From: Pseudoips prasinana
Taxonomy: Eukaryota; Arthropoda; Insecta; Lepidoptera; Nolidae
Assembly: GCA_951640165.1 (NCBI GenBank)
Contig: OX621250.1
Coordinates: 19,257,001 to 19,321,000 of the forward strand
Reading direction: 5' to 3'
DNA: 64,000 bases
Below are positions 44,101-55,204 of the stretch, one piece after another. Position numbers and translations under genes: made by a program. Each line of letters opens with the position of its first letter. Within the stretch, counting starts at the first letter, position 1. The notes under the pieces are model-generated. The model searched no databases, was not told the origin of the DNA, and saw nothing but the letters and a program-made list of their open reading frames with translations.

Positions 44101-45256
44101 GATAACGCCATAGAGAAAATGATAGCAGATTGTGAAGTTTGTTTACAACTTAGGCAATCCCCAGCGCGGGCGCCGCTCGTATTATGGCCCCACCCTCCTC
44201 AACCATTCTACCGCATACATATTGACTACCTCGGTCCCATTCATAATCGTTTGTATCTAGTCATCGTGGATGCGTACAGTAAATGGGTAGAAGCGTATGA
44301 TATGGGGACAACAACGACAACTTCAACGACCATTAACAAATTGTACGAATACATGGCCAGATTTGGATTGCCGCATACCATTGTAAGTGATAATGGCACA
44401 CAGTTTACGTCAATGGAATTCAAAAGGTTTTGTGTATCTAACTATATTGCATGTGACGTCACCTGCGTTTCACGCTCCCAGCAATGGCCAAGCAGAGAGC
44501 TACGTCAAAGTGGTCAAAAAGGGAATAAAATCGTGTATTTTAAGCAAGTCTATGAGCTTAAACAATAAATTGTGTAAATACTTATTCGATTATCGGAATT
44601 CCGTACATTCGAAAACCGGTTGTTCGCCCGCTCATTTAGTTTTTGGACGTAAATTGAGATCGCGATTAGACTTAACTAATCCGGTAAAACTTGCGCCATC
44701 TTCTGCCACTCTCGCTCAACACGTCGAAAATAAACAGTGTTCGCAGACTAAAGGTTCGAATATAAAAAACACTAAATGTTTCAAGCCGGGGGACTATGTA
44801 CTATATCAAAAACACGACGTCCATAAGCGTGTTTCATGGAGAAAAGCGGTAGTGGTAAGGAAAGTTGGGGAAGTTGTTTACATTGTCAGGGACTTTATTA
44901 CTTCTCAGAATATTAAAAAACATAAAAATCAACTAATATCTTATAAGGGTACTGGCACCGTTCTTAACAAATTGGACGATCCCGTCATGGAATTCGACTA
45001 CGTTACCCCCCAAGATACATCGTCTCGGCAATGTCATACGCCTAATGTGCATAGTTCGGGTGCAACAGAAGGCGAAAGGGTATCTACATTCGGCGGGATG
45101 GAGGATAAAGAAAGAAGGGAAACGGAAGACAACATTACGCAAGCCGCAATTTTAGAAGGAAGTGAACAATTACAGCATGTCCAGCCAGAAAGGCAAACAA
45201 CTACCGGGAAGCTATTGCGGCCGGTACCCAGAGTAGATTATAGCAAGTTTTATTAA
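41167..45256 (+). pseudogene. Gypsy Gag-Pol polyprotein, one frameshift
   Basis: The main frame runs 41167-44568, then the protein continues in another frame to 45256. Order: Gag, two CX2CX4HX4C zinc knuckles (CLVCGYKNHKTSQC from residue 211, and CKKCHVKGHLKRMC), protease VDTGSAVTAIS (Asp294), reverse transcriptase with SKLDLTQAYSQF and TVLLDDICITG (LLDD where YXDD is usual, near residue 575), RNase H TVDASPSGLGS and LRTDHKPL, integrase HIDYLGP and IVSDNGTQF. A shift near 44,450-44,475 moves the last catalytic glutamate (SNGQAESYVKV) to the second frame, which also carries a GDYVLYQKHDVHKR tail. This copy cannot make a full integrase. Confidence 0.92.
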
Positions 45257-45314
45257 ATACTTAGGATAAGTTATTAATAGGTTTAAGAATACAGCGTTAA
45301 ACTAGAGGGAGGGA

Positions 45315-45422
45315 TGTTATGTATAATGTTATAATACGTGGGTGCTTGCACGCACCAAATAAAGTCAGTGTGATTCGAGCAGTCCGTTGTTTCACTTGTT
45401 CCCTAGGTTCGTATACACATCA
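45315..45422 (+). repeat. Gypsy 3' LTR
   Basis: 108 bp; a purine tract precedes it and GAACG follows it. Confidence 0.92.
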
Positions 45423-45433
45423 GAACGGAACAG

Positions 45434-46406
45434 AAAATAAAGACAAACTTGCTATTCCGGGCTTTAGAGTCAGCAAAACGAATAAATCATTTTTAGGAAA
45501 TTGTATTAGGTTTTATAACAAGCTTCCTACTCATATTACTGATCTGCCTGACACAAGTTTCAGGACACATATTAAACGTGTACTTATGGCAAGGGGTTAT
45601 TATACCACTAAAGAGTACATTGATGACAAAGACGCCTGGCGCTTACCACCTACCTGCACATTGCTCGCTGGAGATCTTGTAGCCATATAGACATGACTAA
45701 TTTGTTGAGTTACGTGAACTATCTGTGACTATCTGTAATATGATTGCTAACATATACAAAATTTAAATTTATTGACTCTGTCTCAAAATTAATAATGTTA
45801 TTGTTTCAATGTTTTTTTTTTTTGTTTCATAAGTATAATCTAAATTAATATTCATTCGACAACCGGTCGAGCAGATATTGTGTTTGCCTACTAAATAATT
45901 ACTTTAAGTGGACCAAATCCCGTGTTCATGCCCGCTTGAGTATGTTTCGCCGGACCGTCTCAACTGGGCCGTGTTGAAACCGGTGGTAGATGAACCTGCT
46001 GAGTTTGATTCGCTGGGTCTTCTCAGTTGGGGCGCATTGGATCCGGTGGTAGCATTAAAGCGCGACCGTCGTTTTAAACACAAGGTCCGTTATAATAATA
46101 ATACTGAATACCTTAATATAGATAGAACCATTCAGACAATATGTAGTAAAATATAAATTTCAATCATTAAAACTAAACATAATCTCCTTGACAATAACTT
46201 AATACAAGCTAGCTAAATATCACTTCTATTATAAAATAAATTGTATAAATGTTTTAACATTCCATGTAACTAAATATCTGTAATAAGCAACTAGAAATAA
46301 TAACTGTATTACTACAAACATGTTCTGACTATTTACAAGCGCTTTTTTAAAGTCTACGTGAATGAAAACCTTTTTTTTTATTTTTATTTATTTTATTTTT
46401 ATTTAA
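45434..46406 (+). repeat. Captured LINE 3' end, composite unit U3
   Basis: The same junction as U1/U2 lies only about 11 bp after the Gypsy 3' LTR, so the Gypsy landed in the short GAACG stretch just before this unit. The ORF2 tail runs to 45690. Confidence 0.9.
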
Positions 46407-46640
46407 AAAAGTTGTATATAAAGAACGGAACGGAATGAAACGGAACGAAACGGAACGGAACGAAACGAAACGAAACGGAACGGAACGGAACGAAACGGAA
46501 AGGAACGGAACGGAACGGAACGGCACGGCACGCGCGATGGAGAAAAATGATGAGAGTGAATTTTTACGATGCGCGCGCACACCGACACCAAATAATTTAA
46601 CAGCATGAAGTTAGTTCAAGGTGGTATAAAAATAACAGCA
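46407..46640 (-). repeat. Satellite, reversed, up to the third Polinton end
   Basis: One tract plus one module, ending AACAGCATGAAGT at the Polinton left end. Confidence 0.92.
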
Positions 46641-46646
46641 TGAAGT

Positions 46647-46749
46647 AGTAGTATATTATTGGGCATTCTACCACACCGAGAGTGACGAAGGCGAACGAAG
46701 TAAGCCGGAGGAACGGCAGGTGGGGTAGAATGCCCAATAATATACTACT
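46647..46749. repeat. Terminal palindrome, orientation 2 (inverted centre)
   Basis: 103 bp. Reading from the end it has CTACCACACCGAGAGTGACG first and CAGGTGGGGTAG last, the reverse complement of the 17653 palindrome apart from one base (GTAAGCC for GTGAGCC). Confidence 0.95.
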
Positions 46750-48270
46750 ATAACTAGCTCTACATATCAACCACTTACCTCGATTAACAAAAGCAGATCT
46801 ACGGTTTAAACTCGGTTTCACTACACTACTTTACTGTCATTCTTTCATAGTTTCACTACACATTTCACCACTTTTAAGACCCGAAATTATTACTTCTACT
46901 AAAGAGTAATAACTGAATGTATTCCTAATTTAAATCTACATGAAACGTGGTAAGCTAAACTTCAGGACAGATTGCCTCATGTCTCTCCACAAAGTTAGAG
47001 ATAGCGCCTTACCACAGAGGTTCAACGCACACTCAGTTTATGCGACCAGATTGGTACCGAGGACATCTGAAATTTAGGATATCGTATATATTAAAATAAA
47101 ACTTGGGACAGATTGTCACTATGCCTCTCCACAAAAGTAAGAAATAGCGCATACCCATAGGTGCACACACATTCTATTTCCCGTGGCTAGACATCCGAAA
47201 TTTTAATTTTATTTCGTTTCATATAGATGAAATTTACACGTTTATTAAACAAGTAAATGTGTCGGCTGTCTGAACCGATGACCTAAACTCCAGGACAGAT
47301 TGCCTCATGTCTCTCCACAAAGTTAGAGATAGCGCCTTACCACAGAGGTTCAACGCACACTCAGATTATGCGACCAGATTGGTACCGAGGACATCTGAAT
47401 TTTAGGTTACCGCATACATTAAACTAAACTTCATGTCTCTCCACAAAGTTAGAGATAGCGCATTACCACAAAGTTCAACGCATACTCAGTTTATGCGACC
47501 AGATTGGTACCGAGGACATCCGAAATTTTATTTAATACATTCACCCAGACGACACTACTTACACGTTAATGAACAAGTCACGTCACGTCACGTCTTGTAC
47601 TGATCAGGCAACTGTTACGAGTGGGTGTAAATTAGAGTTGTGTCGCTCGCGAGCGAAAGATATAAATGATATATAATCCTGCCCAAAGAGCGAGTATATC
47701 AATCGCTCACCAGTTCCTAAACTATATCTTTATATCCGAATCATAAGAATTATTTCGGATGAACTCAAACCGACACAGACTAGATGAGTTAAAGATACAT
47801 CGCTCCCTTGTGAAAGAGAGAGATAGTCGTTCCAACTGCGCGTGTGTATCTAAGTGAGCGGGAATCGAAAGAATAGCAGAAAGAAGTCTACGTTATAGTT
47901 TGGTACTAAAGCACAAAATGGTTTGCGTTACGTATCAAATTTCCCGTTGCATTTTGTAGACATTTTGAATATTGAACTAAATAAATAGTGTTATTGTACA
48001 ATTTTATTTTAAGTGGCTATTGTTTTTAATATTATTTAGCGTCTCGCGTGATTTGCCCCGTGTGTGCAATTTAATGTATAATTAAATGGCTATAACTGAT
48101 AATTTAAATCTCCCTGATAACATGAGCAAACGTCTGAACAGATCTTCATAAATTATAGCTAAAACCGCGTCAAAATCAGTCCATTCGTTGGGTAGCTACG
48201 ATCCCACAGTCAGATATTTTTTTGCGTTGGGGATTAAATATCGTTCTACAATATCACTCATTTTCCGTTT
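46647..48270 (+). mobile_element. Third Polinton left-end fragment
   Basis: It begins AGTAGTATATT after TGAAGT. 46647-46898 matches the left terminal repeat, followed by the four subterminal repeats and the same extra sequence that is inserted in copy 1 (from 47633). Past 48082 it continues with about 190 bp not seen elsewhere in the window (GGCTATAACTGATAATTTAA onward), then passes abruptly into satellite in the opposite orientation. No gene survives. Confidence 0.88.
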
Positions 48271-48574
48271 CGTTCCGTTCCGTTCTTAATATATAACTTG
48301 AACATAGTTATCAATTTTCATACCACCTAGAACTAACTTCATGCTGTTATTTTTATACCACCTAGAACTAACTTCATGCTGTTAAATTATTTGGTGTCGG
48401 TGTGCGCGCGCATCGTAAAAATTCACTCTCATCATTTTTCTCCATCGCGCGTGCCGTGCCGTTCCGTTCCGTTCCGTTCCTTTCCGTTCCATTCCGTTCC
48501 GTTCCGTTCCGTTTCGTTTCGTTTCGTTCCGTTTCGTTCCGTTTCATTCCGTTCCGTTCTTTATATACAACTTT
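48271..48574 (+). repeat. Satellite, first orientation
   Basis: It begins in a TTCCG/TTTCG tract, then one module and one tract. It mirrors 46,407-46,640. Confidence 0.92.
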
Positions 48575-49544
48575 TTTAAATAAAAATAAAATAAATGAAA
48601 AAAAAAAAAGGTTTTTATTCACGTAGACTTTAAAAAAGCGCTTGTAAATAGTCAGAACATGTTTGTAGTAATACAGTTATTATTTCTAGTTGCTTATTAC
48701 AGATATTTAGTTACATGGAATGTTAAAACATTTATACAATTTATTTTATAATAGAAGTGATATTTAGCTAGCTTGTATTAAGTTATTGTCAAGGAGATTA
48801 TGTTTAGTTTTAATGATTGAAATTTATATTTTACTACATATTGTCTGAATGGTTTTATCTATATTAAGGTATTCAGTATTATTATTATAATGGACCTTGT
48901 GTTTAAAACGACGGTCGCGCTTTAATCCTACCACCGGATCTAATGCGCCCCAACTGAGAAGACCCAGCGAAACAAACTCAGCAGGTTCATCTACCACCGG
49001 TTTCAACACGGCCCAGTTGAGACGGTCCGGCGAAACATACTCAAGCGGGCATGAACACGGGATTTGGTCCACTAAAAGTAATTATTTAGTAGGCAAACAC
49101 AATATCTGCTCGATCGGTTGTCGAATGAATATTAATTTAGATTATACTTATGAAACAAAAAAAAAAACATTGAAACAATAACATTATTAATTTTGAGACA
49201 GAGTCAATAAATTTAAATTTTGTATATGTTAGCAATCATATTACAGATAGTCACAGATAGTTCACGTAACTCAACAAATTAGTCATGTCTATATGGCTAC
49301 AAGATCTCCAGCGAGCAATGTGCAGGTAGGTGGTAAGCGCCAGGCGTCTTTGTCATCGATGTACTCTTTAGTGGTATAATAACCCCTTGCCATAAGTACA
49401 CGTTTAATATGTGTCCTGAAACTTGTGTCAGGCAGATCAGTAATATGAGTAGGAAGCTTGTTATAAAACCTAATACAATTTCCTAAAAATGATTTATTCG
49501 TTTTGCTGACTCTAAAGCCCGGAATAGCAAGTTTGTCTTTATTT
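48575..49544 (-). repeat. Captured LINE 3' end, composite unit U4
   Basis: Reverse orientation of U1-U3 with identical junctions. Confidence 0.9.
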
Positions 49545-49908
49545 TCCGTTCCGTTTCGTTTCGTTTCGTTTCGTTCCTTTTCGTTCCGTTTCGTTCCGTT
49601 TCGTTCCGTTCCGTTCTTAATATATAAACTTGAACATAGTTATCAATTTTCATACCACCTAGAACTAACTTCATGCTGTTATTTTTATACCACCTAGAAC
49701 TAACTTCATGCTGTTAAATTATTTGGTGTCGGTGTGCGCGCGCATCGTAAAAATTCACTCTCATCATTTTTCTCCATCGCGCGTGCCGTGCCGTTCCGTT
49801 CCGTTCCGTTCCTTTCCGTTCCATTCCGTTCCGTTCCGTTCCGTTTCGTTTCGTTTCGTTCCGTTTCGTTCCGTTTCATTCCGTTCCGTTCTTTATATAC
49901 AACTTTTT
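49545..49908 (+). repeat. Satellite between composite units U4 and U5
   Basis: A short tract, a module and a tract, nearly identical to 48,271-48,574. Confidence 0.92.
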
Positions 49909-50880
49909 TAAATAAAAATAAAATAAATAAAAATAAAAAAAAGGTTTTTATTCACGTAGACTTTAAAAAAGCGCTTGTAAATAGTCAGAACATGTTTGTA
50001 GTAATACAGTTATTATTTCTACATAGTTGCTTATTACAGATATTTAGTTACATGGAATGTTAAAACATTTATACAATTTATTTTATAATAGAAGTGATAT
50101 TTAGCTAGCTTGTATTAAGTTATTGTCAAGGAGATTATGTTTAGTTTTAATGATTGAAATTTATATTTTACTACATATTGTCTGAATGGTTCTATCTATA
50201 TTAAGGTATTCAGTATTATTATTATAACGGACCTTGTGTTTAAAACGACGGTCGCGCTTTAATGCTACCACCGGATCCAATGCGCCCCAACTGAGAAGAC
50301 CCAGCGAAACAAACTCAGCAGGTTCATCTACCACCGGTTTCAACACGGCCCAGTTGAGACGGTCCGGCGAAACATACTCAAGCGGGCATGAACACGGGAT
50401 TTGGTCCACTTAAAGTAATTATTTAGTAGGCAAACACAATATCTGCTCGATCGGTTGTCGAATGAATATTAATTTAGATTATACTAATAAAACAAAAAAA
50501 AAAACCTTGAAACAATAACATTATTAATTTTGAGACAGAGTCAATAAATTTAAATTTTGTATATGTTAGCAATCATATTACAGATAGTCACAGATAGTTC
50601 ACGTAACTCAACAAATTAGTCATGTCTATATGGCTACAAGATCTCCAGCGAGCAATGTGCAGGTAGGTGGTAAGCGCCAGGCGTCTTTGTCATCGATATA
50701 CTCTTTAGTGGTATAATAACCCCTTGCCATAAGTACACGTTTAATATGTGTCCTGAAACTTGTGTCAGGCAGATCAGTAATATAAGTAGGAAGCTTGTTA
50801 TAAAACCTAATACAATTTCCTAAAAATGATTTATTCGTTTTGCTGACTCTAAAGCCCGGAATAGCAAGTTTGTCTTTATT
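49909..50880 (-). repeat. Captured LINE 3' end, composite unit U5
   Basis: Same junctions. It differs from U4 by a few bases and short A-run lengths. Confidence 0.9.
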
Positions 50881-51843
50881 TTCCGTTCCGTTTCGTTTCG
50901 TTTCGTTCCGTTCCGTTCCGTTCCGTTTCGTTTCGTTTCGTTTCGTTTCGTTTCGTTTCGTTTCGTTTCGTTTCGTTTCGTTTCGTTTCGTTTCGTTTCG
51001 TTTCGTTTCGTTTCGTTTCGTTTCGTTTCGTTTCGTTTCGTTTCGTTTCGTTTCGTTTCGTTTCGTTTCGTTTCGTTTCGTTTCGTTTCGTTTCGTTTCG
51101 TTTCGTTTCGTTTCGTTTCGTTTCGTTTCGTTTCGTTTCGTTTCGTTTCGTTTCGTTTCGTTTCGTTTCGTTTCGTTTCGTTTCGTTTCGTTTCGTTTCG
51201 TTTCGTTTCGTTTCGTTCCGTTCCGTTCCGTTCCGTTCCGTTCCGTTCCGTTCCGTTCCGTTCCGTCCCGTCCCGTTCCGTTGCGTTCCGTTCAGTTCCG
51301 TTCCGTTCCGTTTCGTTTCGTTTCGTTTCGTTTCGTTCCTTTTCGTTTCGTTCCGTTCCGTTCCGTTACGTTCCGTTCCGTTCCGTTCCGTTCCGTTCCG
51401 TTCCGTTCCGTTCCGTTCCGTTCCGTTCCGTTCCGTTCCGTTCCGTTCAGTTCCGTTCCGTTTCGTTTCGTTTCGTTTCGTCTCGTTTCGTTTAGTTTCG
51501 TTTCGTTTCGTTCCTTGTCGTTCCGTTTCGTTCCGTTTCGTTCCGTTCCGTTCTTAATATATAACTTGAACATAGTTATCAATTTTCATACCACCTAGAA
51601 CTAACTTCATGCTGTTATTTTTATACCACCTAGAACTAACTTCATGCTGTTAAATTATTTGGTGTCGGTGTGCGCGCGCATCGTAAAAATTCACTCTCAT
51701 CATTTTTCTCCATCGCGCGTGCCGTGCCGTTCCGTTCCGTTCCGTTCCTTTCCGTTCCGTTCCGTTCCGTTCCGTTCCGTTTCGTTTCGTTTCGTTCCGT
51801 TTCGTTCCATTTCATTCCGTTCCGTTCTTTATATACAACTTTT
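50881..51843 (+). repeat. Satellite with the longest TTTCG tract in the window
   Basis: About 50,938-51,214 is essentially uninterrupted TTTCG (about 55 copies), followed by TTCCG blocks and variants, then a module. Confidence 0.93.
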
Positions 51844-52698
51844 TTAAATAAAAATAAAATAAATAAAAATAAAAAAAAAGGTTTTCATTCACGTAGACTT
51901 TAATAAAGCGCTTGTAAATAGTCAGAACATGTTTGTAGTAATACAATTATTATTTCTAGTTGCTTATTACAGATATTTAGTTACATGGAATGTTAAAACA
52001 TTTATACAATTTATTTTATAATAGAAGTGATATTTAGCTAGCTTGTATTAAGTTATTGTCAAGGAGATTATGTTTAGTTTTAATGATTGAAATTTATATT
52101 TTACTACATATTGTCTGAATGGTTCTATCTATATTAAGGTATTCAGTATTATTATTTTAATGGACCTTGTGTTTAAAACGACGGTCGCGCTTTAATGCTA
52201 CCACCGGATCCAATGCGCCCCAACTGAGAAGACCCAGCGAAACAAACTCAGCAGGTTCATCTACCACCGGTTTCAACACGGCCCAGTTGAGACGGTCCGG
52301 CGAAACATACTCAAGCGGGCATGAACACGGGATTTGGTCCACTTAAAGTAATTATTTAGTAGGCAAACACAATATCTGCTCGTTCGGTTGTCGAATGAAT
52401 ATTAATTTAGATTATACTTATGAAACAAAATAAAAAAACATTGAAACAATAACATTATTAATTTTGAGACACAGTCAATAAATTTAAATTTTGTATATGT
52501 TAGCAATCATATTACAGATAGTCACAGATAGTTCACGTAACTCAACAAATTAGTCATGTCTATATGGCTACAAGATCTCCAGCGAGCAATGTGCAGGTAG
52601 GTGGTAAGCGCCAGGCGTCTTTGTCATCGATGTACTCTTTAGTGGTATAATAACCCCTTGCCATAAGTACACGTTTAATATGTGTCCTGAAACTTGTG
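51844..52698 (-). repeat. Captured LINE 3' end, composite unit U6, cut by Polinton copy 2
   Basis: Same junction and 3' UTR. It is interrupted after CTGAAACTTGTG within the ORF2 tail, where the Polinton begins. The continuation would be expected at the right end of copy 2, beyond the window. Confidence 0.9.
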
Positions 52699-52950
52699 AG
52701 TAGTATATTATTGGGCATTCTACCCCACCTGCCGTTCCTCCGGCTCACTTCGTTCGCCTTCGTCACTCTCGGTGTGGTAGAATGCCCAATAACATCCTAC
52801 TATAACTAGCTCTACATATCAACCACTTACCTCGATTAACAAAAGCAGATCTACGGTTTAAACTCGGTTTCACTACACTACTTTACTGTCATTCTTTCAT
52901 AGTTTCACTACACATTTCACCACTTTTAAGACCCGAAATTATTACTTCTA
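52699..52950 (+). repeat. Polinton copy 2 left terminal repeat with palindrome
   Basis: 52699-52801 is the 103-bp palindrome in the same orientation as at 17653, but its inner arm ends ACATCCTACT as in the right end of copy 1. The rest matches 17756-17904. Confidence 0.93.
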
Positions 52951-52998
52951 CTAAAGAGTAATAACTGAATTTAAATCTACATGAAACGTGGTAAGCTA

Positions 52999-53580
52999 AA
53001 CTTCAGGACAGATTGCCTCATGTCTCTCCACAAAGTTAGAGATAGCGCCTTACCACAGAGGTTCAACGCACAGTCAGTTTATGCGACCAGATTGGTATCG
53101 AGGACATCTGAAATTTAGGATATCGTATATATTAAAATAAAACTTGGGACAGATTGTCACTATGCCTCTCCACAAAAGTAAGAAATAGCGCATACCCATA
53201 GGTGCACACACATTCTATTTCCCGTGGCTAGACATCCGAAATTTTAATTTTATTTCGTTTCATATAGATGAAATTTACACGTTTATTAAACAAGTAAATA
53301 TGTCGGCTGTCTGAACCGATGACCTAAACTCCAGGACAGATTGACTCATGTCTCTCCACAAAGTTAGAGATAGCGCCTTACCACAGAGGTTCAACGCACA
53401 CTCAGATTATGCGACCAGATTGGTACCGAGGACATCTGAATTTTAGGTTACCGCATACATTAAACAAAACTTCATGTCTCTCCACAAAGTTAGAGATAGC
53501 GCATTACCACAAAGTTCAACGCATACTCAGTTTATGCGACCAGATTGGTACCGAGGACATCCGAAATTTTATTTAATACA
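52999..53580 (+). repeat. Four subterminal direct repeats, copy 2
   Basis: Same four units as 17,961-18,540, with a few substitutions (CAGTCAGTTTATG, GGTATCGAG). They are followed by a CACGT run that is one copy longer than in copy 1. Confidence 0.85.
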
Positions 53581-53678
53581 TTCACCCAGACGACACTACT
53601 TACACGTTAATGAACAAGTCACGTCACGTCACGTCACGTCTTGTACTGATCAGGCAACTGTTACGAGTGGGTGTAAAT

Positions 53679-55204
53679 GAGCCTTTAGTCTGCAAAACTG
53701 CAAAATTGCAAGTAGCAATAACTTGCTGCGCATATTTTGTTGTGTGTAATTTCCATGCGAACCTTTGTATAATATGCAAGATAAGCACTGCGCTTGTTGC
53801 AAACATTGATTAAATTTGTCTTATGCAGGACTTCCTATGTTCATAAAATAGGTACTTCAGTTTCGGTACGGCACACTCATCTTGGAAATTACTTTATTGT
53901 AATAATTATGACCTTTATGAATTTGTAGTTACAATAAATAAATATGTGTATAAAAATACATAACTTTTTTGTCTAGTGATTAATAATAATTATTTATTTA
54001 TTTCTCTCTCACACAGAAAGGTTTACAAAGGATAAAAGAAAACAATTGTTTAGAAATACGACTTTATGGTTACGACGATGGTTTTATATTTGCAGTTTGA
54101 CTGCAACATACGTAATAAACTAGTTTTGGTACACGTATCCGTTCAAAACTTTTCTGCACATAAATTATCTCTAATGCAACTTATTGATTGATGACGCTGA
54201 CGTCATCCCTATATGATCAAAGTACAGGTTAAGTTCGACTCTGCGAATAGCTCTGGTAGCAAATAGGCTTATGTAAATTTCTAGGTTCGAGTCCCTATCG
54301 CAATCCCTTTTCCAATAAGTTAATAATTAAGTTAATAAATTCGTTCAGCATGCGTTAGTACCCTAAGTATTATAATTATATAAATGTGTCTAGTAAAGTA
54401 ATCACCGAATATTTGTTCCAGAGTTTTTTCACAGACTTAAATAATGTGTCACAAAAATCTATTATTTAAAACCGTGCATAATGATGTCTTGTAATTATTT
54501 TTTAAATAAACAAACATACAGAAATTAAATAAATAGTAGTCATTGGAAGTAATCTAAGTGTCGCCGCACACGAGCCACGGGCCACAGCCACAAACGCCGC
54601 CACGAGAAGCTATACAGTAGAAGTAGTTAGAAGAGTGTGGCGGCCACCGGCGTCAACCGTGTGCGGCGAGTCCATACAAAATGTACGAAAACTATAGGAA
54701 ATATGCCAGTGGCGGTGATTTGTGGTTGTGGCAAGTGGCTCGTGTGCGGGAGCCTATAGATACCTAACGCCACCTTTGTCTGTGTCGAACAATATATATT
54801 ATGCTGGTTTATATTTCATTTCTCACGATAACATTGCATTTTGACGGAATCAATATAACGATTTAAATGGACGTAACTGACATAAGTTAGTAATACAATT
54901 GTAATGCTAAGATTTAAGGTTTAATTTTGTAATGAGGTTAAATTTGCTGAGATGGTATTTTTCTTTACTTAAATTCGATTAATTTATATGAAAATTCACA
55001 TTCGCTCCAGCGTCTTCTAGTGACAAGCTCCACAGTTTATTGTCAATTACGAATACCGAATACTTCCATAAAATGTACGTAAGTATTTTTTAAATAATTA
55101 TGTTATTTCAGTGTCCTTGTGTTTCATAAGTCGAGCGTTCATTGTTCTAATCTTCTTTACAGATATTTTTTATTTGAAATTAATTGTTGTGTATTCGATT
55201 ACAG
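53679..55204. other. Non-coding left-arm region of Polinton copy 2
   Basis: It corresponds to 19,133-20,480 and carries the MITE. No convincing coding frame. The first exon(s) of the spliced gene may be here but cannot be placed. Confidence 0.65.
54557..54753. mobile_element. MITE with GC-rich inverted ends, absent from copy 1
   Basis: 197 bp flanked by CTA (54554-54556 and 54754-54756). The inner ends are inverted: CCGCACACGAGCCAC on the left and GTGGCTCGTGTGCGG on the right, continuing with GCCACA/TGTGGC and CCACAAA/TTTGTGG. Copy 1 has the empty site (AATCATAGATACC, near 20,030). A 3-bp duplication fits PIF/Harbinger-derived MITEs, but the superfamily is not certain. Confidence 0.85.

Larger units (their letters stand above)
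41017..45422 (+). mobile_element. mag-like Ty3/Gypsy retrotransposon in the satellite
   Basis: 4406 bp with 108-bp LTRs (41017-41124 and 45315-45422) that differ at 2 positions, and a GAACG duplication (41012-41016 and 45423-45427) created inside a GGAACG tract. A primer-binding site (TGGCGACGATTACCCGCG, 41126) and a purine tract (AGAGGGAGGGA, before 45315) are visible. It has a single Gag-Pol frame with one frameshift in the integrase. Short LTRs and a single fused ORF suit the mag group, but clade assignment is by eye. Confidence 0.92.

Noticed and set aside
45319..45690. 123-aa fusion frame starting in the Gypsy 3' LTR and running into the LINE tail
   Set aside because: A chance join of LTR and LINE reading frames caused by the insertion site.
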